A stretch of 64,000 nt of DNA from Streptomyces rimosus subsp. rimosus (GTDB lineage: Bacteria; Actinomycetota; Actinomycetes; Streptomycetales; Streptomycetaceae), in NCBI RefSeq assembly GCF_000720725.1, contig NZ_JOCQ01000010.1:1-64000 (forward strand), written 5' to 3'. Positions within the stretch are counted from its first letter, which is position 1; each line of letters starts with the position of its first letter. The position numbers and the translations under genes are program-made. The notes under the pieces were generated by a model, which saw nothing but the letters and a program-made list of their open reading frames with translations, was not told the DNA's origin and made no database searches. This document shows positions 26,056 through 33,552 of this stretch, piece after piece.

Positions 26056-26387
26056 ATGCCGGACAGCGACAGTGACAGCGACCACGCCGCGTGGCTGCGC
26101 CGGGCGGACCGGTGGGTGCCGCCCGCCCGCCACCGCATCGCGGGCGCGGACGGCTCCGGCGCGTCCTTCCGCGTCGTGCCACCGCGCGACGGCCGGGAGC
26201 CGGCGGCCGTCGCGGACGGGCCCTGCTCCGGCTCGCCGAGCTGATCGAGGAGCACCGGGCGGAACTCGCCCTGGCCGTCAGCCTGGGGAACGGCAAGCCG
26301 ATCAGCGAGGCGTACGGCATCGAACTGCGCGCCGTGATAGCCGCGTTCCGCTGGTACGGACAGCTCGCGGACAAGCTGCACGACTGA
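26056..26387 (+). pseudogene. Broken, truncated second aldehyde dehydrogenase
   Basis: An ATG at 26056 behind AGGAG opens a frame (RADRWVPPARHRIAGADGSG...GREPAAVADG) that after about 55 codons must shift by one base near 26220 to continue as ALLRLAELIEEHRAELALAVSLGNGKPISEAYG and RAVIAAFRWYGQLADKLHD, a classical N-terminal aldehyde dehydrogenase segment. It then stops at 26385-26387, long before the cofactor and catalytic domains. It retains a ribosome-binding site and an operator copy, so it was once a regulon member. A one-base sequencing error would explain the frameshift but not the truncation. Confidence 0.75.
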
Positions 26388-26479
26388 TGCATTCCTCGGT
26401 GGCGGAACGGGTCGTGGACACGGTGACGGAAGAGGAGGCGGTGGCCCCGGCCTCCGGCCCGGCGCCCGCGTCCGCCCCC

Positions 26480-27055
26480 TCAGCTCCGCGAAGGGCGGCG
26501 ACCGCTGCGCCGCGGGCGGGGGTCGGCGCCGTCGAGGAGGGCGACCCGCCGCTCCTCCCCGTTCTCCTCCGTCTGCATCACGATCTTCCGCAGCAGATCG
26601 GCCAGCGTCCCGCACTCCTCGTCGGTCAGCCGCTCGGCGACGAACACCTCCTCCGCGTTGAACGCGGGGAAGACCTCGGCCATCAGCTGCTCGCCCTTGT
26701 CCGTCAGCCGCAGCAGCACCAGGCGGCCGTCGGAGGGGTGGCTGTTGCGTTCGAGGAGGCCCCGGCTCTGGAGCGTGCGGGAGACCCCCGTCAGGGTGCC
26801 CTTGGAGATGCCCGCCTCCTCCGCCACGTGGCGGGTCTCCATCTCGCCCCAGATCCATACGACCCACAGCACGACGAACGAGGTCCAGGTCAGTTCGGCG
26901 CCCCGCAGCACGGAGTTCTCGAAGTGCTGCCGCACCGCGGCGGCGGCGCGGTAGATGTTCGCCACCGCGACCATCTGCGCGTGCCGGATCGGTGTGTCGC
27001 CCAGTTTGGCCTGTACGGCCTTCTCGGTCTCCCGGATGGAACGGTGCACCGTCAC
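26480..27055 (-). CDS. MarR-family transcriptional regulator (likely local repressor)
   Basis: The 191-residue protein has a MarR winged helix (LTWTSFVVLWVVWIWGEMETRHVAEEAGISKGTLTGVSRTLQSRGLLER, about residues 50-100, then wing SDGRLVLLRLTDKG), flanked by dimerisation helices, and a basic, Arg/Pro-rich tail. GTG at 27055 is preceded by GGGAG eight bases upstream. It sits in the middle of the catabolic locus and faces the SDR gene divergently across about 150 bases. MarR proteins usually bind short palindromes and release them on binding phenolic ligands, which fits the repeated GTTTGRGSCCAAAC sites and the aromatic ring-cleavage genes. The link is inference. Confidence 0.87.
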   Translation of the reverse strand: MTVHRSIRETEKAVQAKLGDTPIRHAQMVAVANIYRAAAAVRQHFENSVLRGAELTWTSFVVLWVVWIWGEMETRHVAEEAGISKGTLTGVSRTLQSRGLLERNSHPSDGRLVLLRLTDKGEQLMAEVFPAFNAEEVFVAERLTDEECGTLADLLRKIVMQTEENGEERRVALLDGADPRPRRSGRRPSRS

Positions 27056-27141
27056 GTCGTGTTCTCCCGCGTCTCTCGCCGTTTCCCGCAATCCCCCGCC
27101 GGGTTCCGTCCGCTCCCGTACGGCCGTTGCCGTTCGCGACC

Positions 27142-27155
27142 TTACGGACTCAAAC
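27142..27155. promoter_or_regulatory. Weak MarR operator-like half-site, site 5 (MarR/SDR)
   Basis: On the minus strand the sequence reads GTTTGAGTCCGTAA: one intact arm and 10 of 14 matches to site 1. It lies in the MarR-SDR divergent region, where autoregulation would be expected. Confidence 0.4.
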
Positions 27156-27209
27156 GATAACCCGCCCCTCGCAGCTCCTCCCGATCTCCCCAGCGAAAGG
27201 AACCTCCGC

Positions 27210-28058
27210 ATGAACCGGCCCACCCGGCCCGACCACTCCGCCGCCCCCGGACACCCCTCCGCCCCCGACCGCCCCGTCGTCCTCATAGCCGGGGCCAGCA
27301 GCGGCATCGGCGCGGCCATCGCCGTGCGCGGTGCGGACGAAGGGGCCCGCGTCGCCGTGTGCGCCCGGCGCGCCGACGCGCTGCGCAAGGTCGCGGACGC
27401 CTGCGGCGCGACGCCCTACGTCGCCGACGTGACCGTACGGAGCGAGGTCGACGACCTGATCGCGGCCGTGGTAAGCGACCACGGCCGTCTGGACGGCGTG
27501 GTCGCCAACGCCGGAGTCATTCGCCCCGGCGGCCTGCTCGAACTCAGCGACGAGGACTGGGACGCCACCCTGCGCACCAACCTCACCTCCGTCTTCCTGC
27601 TCGCCCGCGCTGCTCTGCCCCATCTGGCCGCCACGCGCGGCGCGTTCGTCACGGTGGGTTCCGTCGCCGGGCTGCGCGCGGCCGCGGGAGCGGGCGCGTA
27701 CGCCGCGTCCAAGGCGGGCGCCGCCATGCTGACGAGCGTCATCGCCGCGGAGTTCGGCCCGCGCGGGGTACGCGCCAATACGGTGTGTCCGGGCTGGACG
27801 CGCACGGAGATGGCCGACGAGGAGATGCGGGAGTTCGGCGGCGAGCTCTCCCTGGACCTGGACGCGGCGTACGCGCGGGCCACGGCGCTGGTGCCGCAGC
27901 GGCGCGCGGCGACGGCCGAGGAGGTCGCGGACGCCGTGCTGTGGCTCCTCGGGCCGCGGTCGTCCTACGTCAACGGGGCGACGCTGACCGTGGACGGCGG
28001 CCTGACCTCGGTCGACGCGGGGCGCGTGCCCTTCGATTTCACGCTGACGCCGCGGTGA
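27210..28058 (+). CDS. Short-chain dehydrogenase/reductase (SDR)
   Basis: The 282-residue protein is a classical SDR: cofactor motif GASSGIGAAIA (about residues 28-38), NAG (VVANAGVI), catalytic Ser and YxxxK (VGSVAG, then AYAASKAG), and the terminal NGATLTVDGGLTS strand. The enzyme interconverts an alcohol and a ketone with NAD(P)H. ATG at 27210 follows AAAGGAA. It is divergent from the MarR gene, a common arrangement for a regulator and its main target. Substrate unknown. Confidence 0.9.
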   Translation: MNRPTRPDHSAAPGHPSAPDRPVVLIAGASSGIGAAIAVRGADEGARVAVCARRADALRKVADACGATPYVADVTVRSEVDDLIAAVVSDHGRLDGVVANAGVIRPGGLLELSDEDWDATLRTNLTSVFLLARAALPHLAATRGAFVTVGSVAGLRAAAGAGAYAASKAGAAMLTSVIAAEFGPRGVRANTVCPGWTRTEMADEEMREFGGELSLDLDAAYARATALVPQRRAATAEEVADAVLWLLGPRSSYVNGATLTVDGGLTSVDAGRVPFDFTLTPR

Positions 28059-28094
28059 CAGCGCGGTGCCCCCGCGGGCGTACGGCACGTACCG

Positions 28095-28919
28095 CTAAGC
28101 GCCCGCGCTCCGCTCCAGCACCGTACCGCCGTCCCAGCACACCCCCACCTGCCGGTAGTAGGCCGCGATCGGCTCCTCGACGGCGAGGGCCGCCAGCTCC
28201 TCCGTGGGGGACTCGAAGAGCTCCAGCTCCACGTCCGCCGCCCACGCCTGGCCTGCCTCGAAGGAGGCGGCTCCGCTCTCGACCAGTTCGTCCAGCGCGG
28301 GGCCGGTTCCGTCGATCGAGGGCATCCAGCGGTGGTGGGCCATCGGGTGGCCGTTGACGAAGCCGCCCGTCGCCGACGGCTCGCGCAGCGTGGCGACCGC
28401 CTGCGCCAGCCGCCGGTCCCCCGCCGCGAGCGTCGCGCCGAAGACGGCGCCGGGCTCGATGCGGGGCGCGGGGCCGTACGGATGAGGCCGGGTCAAGTGG
28501 ATGGAGCCGAGCTTCTTCGGGTAGCCCTGGTGGATTCCGCGGGCGAGGGCGAAGTCCTTGTCGACCCAGATGTGGACGCACCGCGAGTACGTACGGCCGC
28601 GGTAGCCGCAGCGTACGACCGCGAAGCACTCCTTGTACTGGCCGCGCACCGGATCGAGCAGCTCCTCCTTCCCCGCGCCGCAGGACTGCCAGTCGGCCCA
28701 GATCAGCGCGACGGCGCCCGGGTCCTCGGCCGCCGGAACGAGCGGCGCGGGCAGGAGTGCGCGGACCCGCGCGGGGTCGGTGCGGTATTCGATGGTGAGC
28801 AGGTCGCCCGAGTAGTACCAGGGCGGGGCCGGGATCAGGGCGGCCCGCCCCGTGGCGGTCCTGGGCGGAAAGAAACCTCGGACGGTGGGCACGGTCGGCG
28901 CGGTCGGCACGGTGGGCAC
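28095..28919 (-). CDS. Acetoacetate decarboxylase-family protein
   Basis: The 274-residue protein shows the acetoacetate decarboxylase fold: RTDPARVRALLPAPLVP, GPVALIWADWQ-type strand, KECFAVVRCGYRGRTYSRC and the Schiff-base lysine motif ARGIHQGYPKKLGSI (Lys about residue 132). Family members are decarboxylases or related aldolase/dehydratases of beta-keto acids. GTG at 28919 follows GAGGAG. The N-terminus has a VPTAPTVPTV repeat. It converges with the SDR gene 36 bases away and is divergent from the glutamine-synthetase-like gene, each with its own operator copy. Confidence 0.85.
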   Translation of the reverse strand: MPTVPTAPTVPTVRGFFPPRTATGRAALIPAPPWYYSGDLLTIEYRTDPARVRALLPAPLVPAAEDPGAVALIWADWQSCGAGKEELLDPVRGQYKECFAVVRCGYRGRTYSRCVHIWVDKDFALARGIHQGYPKKLGSIHLTRPHPYGPAPRIEPGAVFGATLAAGDRRLAQAVATLREPSATGGFVNGHPMAHHRWMPSIDGTGPALDELVESGAASFEAGQAWAADVELELFESPTEELAALAVEEPIAAYYRQVGVCWDGGTVLERSAGA

Positions 28920-28952
28920 AGCGGACTCCTCGGATGCCTCGCTCGACAGTTC

Positions 28953-28966
28953 GTTTGGGCCCGTAC
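28953..28966. promoter_or_regulatory. Putative MarR operator, site 6 (acetoacetate decarboxylase-like)
   Basis: GTTTGGGCCCGTAC matches the perfect palindrome of site 2 at 12 of 14 positions, 33 bases before the minus-strand start codon. Confidence 0.6.
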
Positions 28967-29110
28967 GTTATGCCCTCACTGCCGCGTTGTCACGGGCGAG
29001 CCGAGCCCGCCGCCGACCCGCCGCCACGCCACCGGCACCGCGCCCCATCCGCCGCCAACCCGCCACCGATCCGCCACGACCCCTTGCACGGCCCGTACCC
29101 CCTTCCTATT

Positions 29111-29124
29111 GTTCGACCCCAAAC
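29111..29124. promoter_or_regulatory. Putative MarR operator, site 7 (glutamine-synthetase-like operon)
   Basis: GTTCGACCCCAAAC matches the palindrome at 11 of 14 positions with an intact right arm, 83 bases before the plus-strand start. Confidence 0.55.
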
Positions 29125-29207
29125 GACATTCGGAGCGGCAGCCGGAGCGGCCCCGGAACGCCACCCCGAATGAGCCCCCAACAGGCCCCGCAGGAAGGCT
29201 GGACAGG

Positions 29208-30599
29208 GTGAGCGAAGAGAGCCCGGCACTCGCCGGCCAGGACCAGCAACAGGCCCAGGCCCAGGTGCAGCAGGCCGTCGCGGCGCTGCTGGCGCAGCAC
29301 ATCGATGTGGTCCGCGTCGTCTACCCCGATCTGACGGGTGCCGACCGCGCCCGCGACATCCTCGTCGACCACCTGCCGGCCGCCGCGCGCCACGGCCTCG
29401 CGTTCTGCCGCGCCGTCTACCACACCAGCCCGCAGAGCGACACCATTCCCATGCCCGGGGGTCTGGCCGCGGGCATGCCGGACATCTCCGTCCGTCCCGA
29501 CCTGGACACCCTGCACCGGCTGCCGTGGGAACCTGGTGTCGCCTGGTGCCTGGGCGACGCCCTGGACCCGGCGACCGGGAACCCGGCTCCCGAATCCCCG
29601 CGCGACCTGCTGCGTGGCGTCCTCGGCCGGACCGGTGAAGAGCTGCACCCGGTGATCGGCCCGGAGCTGGAGTACTACCTGTGCGAACGGGACGAGGGCA
29701 CGGTCACCGGCTGGTCGCCGTACGGGCAAGGGCCGGGCAACGTCTACAGCGCGGGGCTGCGCGGCGACCCCGACGGTCATCTGCTGCGCACCCTGCGGCA
29801 CCTGAAGGAGCTGGAGATCGGGGTGACGGCCGGGAACCGGGAGTTCGGCAGCGGCCAGTTCGAGATCAACCTCGATCACTCCCCGGCGCTCGACGCCGCC
29901 GACCGCGCGTTCCGCTTCAAGTCGGCCGTCAAGGAGATCGCGCGCGCGGAAGGGCGGCTGGCGACCTTCATGGCCAGGCCCTTCAACGAGGAGGGCGGCT
30001 CCGGCTTCCATCTGCACCTGTCGCTGCTGGACGCGGACGGGCGCAACGTCTTCGCGGGCCGCGGCGGGGGCGACCCGTACGGCCTGTCCGCCGCCGCGCG
30101 GCACGCGATCGCCGGTGTCCTCGGCCACGCGCCCGCGCTCACCGCGCTGCTGAACCCGACCGTCAACTCCTACAAGCGCTTCGGCCCGGACAGCCTCGCC
30201 CCGTGGCTGATCGACTGGGGGCTGGACAACCGCAGCGCGATGGTGCGCATACCGCCCGAGCGCGGCGACGGCACCCGCCTGGAACTGCGCCTCGGCGACG
30301 CCACGGCCAATCCGTATCTCGCCGTCGCGGGCACGGTCGCCGCCGTGGGGCTCGGCCTGCGGGACAAGCGGGATCCGCCCGAGCCGCTGGAGGGTTACGG
30401 CTACCGGGAGGGCGCCGCCGCGCGGCTGCCGGGCACGCTCGGCGAGGCGCTGCACGCGCTGGAGACCGATACGGACCTGACCGACGTGCTGGGAGCCGGC
30501 TTCACCCGCTCCTTCCTCGCGTACAAGCGCAACGAGATCGAGCGGTTCCAGCAGTACGTCACCGACTGGGAGTTCAGGGAGTACGCCTTCCTCCTGTGA
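29208..30599 (+). CDS. Glutamine-synthetase-like gamma-glutamyl ligase
   Basis: The 463-residue protein has glutamine synthetase family blocks: VIGPELEYYL (metal Glu), EFGSGQFEINLDHSPAL, GSGFHLHLSL (ammonia/substrate His region), NPTVNSYKRFGP and NRSAMVRIPPERGDGTRLELRLGDATANPYLA. The N-terminal part differs from GlnA and resembles the ligases that gamma-glutamylate amines (PuuA, GlnA3-like, aniline and isopropylamine ligases). It probably couples glutamate to an amine with ATP. GTG at 29208 with AGGAAGG upstream. A P450 gene follows after 60 bases in the same direction. The catabolic setting and operator argue against a housekeeping role in nitrogen assimilation. Confidence 0.85.
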   Translation: MSEESPALAGQDQQQAQAQVQQAVAALLAQHIDVVRVVYPDLTGADRARDILVDHLPAAARHGLAFCRAVYHTSPQSDTIPMPGGLAAGMPDISVRPDLDTLHRLPWEPGVAWCLGDALDPATGNPAPESPRDLLRGVLGRTGEELHPVIGPELEYYLCERDEGTVTGWSPYGQGPGNVYSAGLRGDPDGHLLRTLRHLKELEIGVTAGNREFGSGQFEINLDHSPALDAADRAFRFKSAVKEIARAEGRLATFMARPFNEEGGSGFHLHLSLLDADGRNVFAGRGGGDPYGLSAAARHAIAGVLGHAPALTALLNPTVNSYKRFGPDSLAPWLIDWGLDNRSAMVRIPPERGDGTRLELRLGDATANPYLAVAGTVAAVGLGLRDKRDPPEPLEGYGYREGAAARLPGTLGEALHALETDTDLTDVLGAGFTRSFLAYKRNEIERFQQYVTDWEFREYAFLL

Positions 30600-30659
30600 C
30601 GGCCCAGAGCAGCGCTCTTTCTTCGCGCCCGCCACCCGCCCCCTCCCGAGGACAGCCCC

Positions 30660-31937
30660 ATGACCCTCACCAGCCCCGCACGCAAACCGCTGCCCCTCGA
30701 CGCGGTCGACCTCACCGACCACGACAACTTCACCGACGGCGAGCTGCCGTGGCGGATGTTCGACACGCTGCGCCGCGAGGACCCCGTCCACTGGCAGCCG
30801 GAGCCCGCGCCCGGCAGCGGCTTCTGGGCCGTCACCCGGCACGCCGACATCGTGCGCGCCGGCCGCGATCCCGAGACGTTCACCTCCACGGAGTTCACCA
30901 ACCTCGAAGAGGTCGACGCGGAGCACCGCGAGATCCGCCGCTCCCTCCTGGAGACCGACGGCCCGCGCCACCGGGCCCTGCGCCGGCTTCTCCAGCAGCG
31001 GTTCACCCCGCGCGCCGTCGCCACGTACGAGGTGTTCCTGCGCGGCCTGACCGCGCGGACCCTCGACGCGGCGCTGGCCAAGGGCAGCTTCGACTTCGTA
31101 CGCGAGATCGCGGCCGACTTCCCGATCAACGTCCTCGCCCGCATGCTCGGCGTCCCCGAGCACGACACCCGGCGGCTCATCGACTGGGGCAGCCGCCTCA
31201 TCGGCAACACCGACCCCGACTACGCGGACGTCCTGCTCGGCACCGAGGCCAGCGAACGCTACCGCGACCTGCCCTTCCGCAGCCCCGCGGCGCTGGAGGT
31301 CTTCGCGTACGGGCGGGAGCTGGCGGCGCGGCGCAAGGGCGCCGGCGGCGGCGACCTCGTCAGCCGGCTCGTCAACCAGCCGCCGTCCGACGGAGTGCCC
31401 CTGTCCTCCCGGGACTTCGACAACTACTTCCTGCTCCTGGTCGTCGCGGGCAACGAGACCACCCGGCACGCCATCACCCACACCGTGCTCGCCCTGATCG
31501 ACCACCCGGACCAGCGGGAGCGGCTGCGCCGGAACCCGTCCCTGATACCGGGCGCCGTCGAGGAGTTCCTGCGCTGGTCCTCCCCCGTCCACCACTTCCG
31601 CCGCACCGCCACCCGCGACACCGAACTGGGCGGCAGGCGCATATCCCGGGGCGAGAAGGTCGTCCTCTGGTTCTCCTCGGGCAACCGCGACGAGACGGTC
31701 TTCGACGCCCCCCACCGTTTCGACGTCACCCGCACCCCCAACGACCACCTCACCTTCGGCAAGGGCGGCCCCCACTTCTGCCTGGGCAGCTCCCTGGCCC
31801 GCCTCGAACTGCGCGTGCTGTTCGAAGAGCTCCTCCCCCGGCTCTCCGACATCCGCCGCACGTCCGAGCCCCGCTATGTCCGCTCCAACTTCGTCAACGG
31901 GGTCAAGGAGTTGGGGGTGGAGGTCACGTTGGCGTAG
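30660..31937 (+). CDS. Cytochrome P450 of the catabolic locus
   Basis: The 425-residue P450 has the I-helix AGNETTRH (about residues 262-269), the K-helix ExxR (EFLRW), and a haem loop FGKGGPHFCLGSSLARLE (about 365-382) with the axial Cys. It is cytoplasmic and needs external electron donors; no ferredoxin adjoins it. It is the second gene of the glutamine-synthetase-like operon and the last recognisable member of the MarR-type regulon, so ring or side-chain oxidation of the amine substrate is a reasonable inference. Confidence 0.9.
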   Translation: MTLTSPARKPLPLDAVDLTDHDNFTDGELPWRMFDTLRREDPVHWQPEPAPGSGFWAVTRHADIVRAGRDPETFTSTEFTNLEEVDAEHREIRRSLLETDGPRHRALRRLLQQRFTPRAVATYEVFLRGLTARTLDAALAKGSFDFVREIAADFPINVLARMLGVPEHDTRRLIDWGSRLIGNTDPDYADVLLGTEASERYRDLPFRSPAALEVFAYGRELAARRKGAGGGDLVSRLVNQPPSDGVPLSSRDFDNYFLLLVVAGNETTRHAITHTVLALIDHPDQRERLRRNPSLIPGAVEEFLRWSSPVHHFRRTATRDTELGGRRISRGEKVVLWFSSGNRDETVFDAPHRFDVTRTPNDHLTFGKGGPHFCLGSSLARLELRVLFEELLPRLSDIRRTSEPRYVRSNFVNGVKELGVEVTLA

Positions 31938-31990
31938 CCCCTGTGGCGCTGCCGGAGCGGATGCTTCAGGCCGCCGCGGCCGATACACCG

Positions 31991-32794
31991 TCAGCGGAAG
32001 ACGCGCCCGGCCGCCTCCCGGATCTCCGCGGCCACTTCCTCGGGAGCGGTGAGGTGAGCCGTGTGCCCGTGCCCGGCGAGCGTGACGGTCCGCGCGTCGG
32101 GCAGGGCGGCCGCCAGGTCGGCCAGGCGCTCCCGCAGGTGGGCCGGGCTTCTGTCGCCCTGTACCAGGGTGGCCGGTACGTCGAGCCGCTGGAAGCGCTC
32201 GACGCCGACCCCCAGCGCGTCGAGCGCGCCGATGTCGGCGAACCCCGCCGCCGCCTTCGCGGTGAACGCGGCCAGCGCCTTCGGGTCCGCGGTCATCGTC
32301 TCGGCCAGGTCCGGAGGTTCGCGGACGATGTCCCGCAGATGGATCCGCATCGCCGCACGGGAATCCCCCGCGGCGAACGCCTCGCGAGCGCGCCGCGCCG
32401 CATCCCCTCCGGCCAAGGCCCTGGTGGCCACCGGCGGTTCGTAGAGGAACAGGCCCGCCGGTGTCCCGGGGGCGCGGACCGCGGCTTCGAGCGCGGCGAC
32501 CGCTCCCGAGGAGTGCCCGACCAGCAGCGGGGGTGAGCCGAGGAGCCCGGCGATCGCCAGGATGTCCGCCGTTTCGACGGCCATCGAGTAGTGCGGCGGG
32601 ACCGTCGCCCCGGGGACATAGATACGGCGGGCGATCCTGACCACCCGGAATTCGTCGGCCAGCGACCGCGTGACGCCGTCCCAGGACGCGGTGCCGCCAC
32701 CGCCCCCGTGCACGAGGAGCAGCGCCGGCCCTTCCCCGTCGTCGAGAGCTGTGATCGGCATGCCGTCGGCGGACGTCGCAACAAGCTCGGTCAT
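31991..32794 (-). CDS. Alpha/beta hydrolase
   Basis: The 267-residue protein has an alpha/beta hydrolase core: oxyanion HGGGGG (LLLVHGGGGGTASWDG), nucleophile elbow VGHSSGAVAALE (Ser about 95), acid strand DVPATLVQGDRSPAH and catalytic His (VTLAGHGHTAHL). Substrate is unknown. It converges on the P450 gene and is divergent from the acetyltransferase 51 bases away. It has no operator copy and probably does not belong to the catabolic regulon. Confidence 0.87.
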   Translation of the reverse strand: MTELVATSADGMPITALDDGEGPALLLVHGGGGGTASWDGVTRSLADEFRVVRIARRIYVPGATVPPHYSMAVETADILAIAGLLGSPPLLVGHSSGAVAALEAAVRAPGTPAGLFLYEPPVATRALAGGDAARRAREAFAAGDSRAAMRIHLRDIVREPPDLAETMTADPKALAAFTAKAAAGFADIGALDALGVGVERFQRLDVPATLVQGDRSPAHLRERLADLAAALPDARTVTLAGHGHTAHLTAPEEVAAEIREAAGRVFR

Positions 32795-32845
32795 GCGTAC
32801 CAGTCTGCGCTACGGCACGGCCCGTGCGCACCCTACGCTGACGGC

Positions 32846-33247
32846 ATGGCGATCACATACGAGTGGCGGGGCGGCTTCGAGAACGCGGATGTCAACAGGC
32901 TGCACGCGGAAGGGTTCGGCCACCGGGTCCTGGACATCGACTGGTCGGCGCAGCTCCACCGGCACAGTCTCGGCTGGGTGTGCGCCCGGCGTGACCGTGA
33001 CGGCGCACTCGTCGGCTTCGTCAACGTCGCGTGGGACGGCGGTGTCCACGCGTTCGTCCTGGACACCGTGGTCTCGGAGGATTCGCGCCGCTCCGGTGTC
33101 GGGGCCAGGCTCGTCGCGGCGGCCGTCCGGGGTGCCCGGGCGGCGCGGTGCGAATGGCTGCACGTCGACTTCGACGACGAACTGCGGGGGTTCTACTTCG
33201 ACGCCTGTGGATTCCGGCCCACGCCCGCGGGTCTCATCGCGCTTTGA
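32846..33247 (+). CDS. GNAT-family N-acetyltransferase
   Basis: The 133-residue protein has a GNAT core with the acetyl-CoA loop SEDSRRSGVGARLVAAAVRGAR (about residues 78-99) and LHVDFDDELRGFYFDACGFRPTPAGLI at the end. The start at 32846 is set by the position of the conserved N-terminal strand. Substrate unknown; it seems unrelated to the flanking clusters and marks the boundary between them. Confidence 0.85.
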   Translation: MAITYEWRGGFENADVNRLHAEGFGHRVLDIDWSAQLHRHSLGWVCARRDRDGALVGFVNVAWDGGVHAFVLDTVVSEDSRRSGVGARLVAAAVRGARAARCEWLHVDFDDELRGFYFDACGFRPTPAGLIAL

Positions 33248-33552
33248 GAACGCCCGGCCGGGCGGAAAGACGCCCGGAGGAATGCGTTTTCCGGAAGACG
33301 GGATTCGGCGCGTGCCGCTTCGTCCGCGGGCTTACCGGCGGGAACACTAGGCGTTCTTCTAGAGCCTTCCGGTCATGATTGGCCCGTCTTTCCGTGCTCC
33401 CGCGGGGCGGGTTTTCCGGGGTTCTCCCCAGGGGCGCTCAAAGGGATTACGGGGAGGCAGTGACTCCTCACGCACGGAAATGGTGATCCAGCGGCCGGAG
33501 TCGCCTCGCCCATACCGCTGCATGTGCCGACCCGCCTTTTCCGGAGGCCCCC
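33248..33552. other. Intergenic boundary before the polyene cluster
   Basis: This 305-base gap holds a 14-base palindrome CGCCCGGCCGGGCG (33251-33264), a possible end of the acetyltransferase transcript, then the leader of the crotonyl-CoA reductase gene. I see no gene. Confidence 0.4.

Noticed and set aside
28073..28107. Terminator hairpin between SDR and decarboxylase-like genes (CGCGGGCG/CGCCCGCG)
   Set aside because: The stem spans the stop codon of the decarboxylase-like gene and is short; at this GC content such pairs are common.
29208..30599. Housekeeping glutamine synthetase (GlnA)
   Set aside because: N-terminal half differs from GlnA, and the gene lies in a catabolic operon behind a MarR-type operator.
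31969..31981. GGCCGCCGCGGCC palindrome between P450 and hydrolase genes
   Set aside because: One-base loop and GC-only composition; likely chance.
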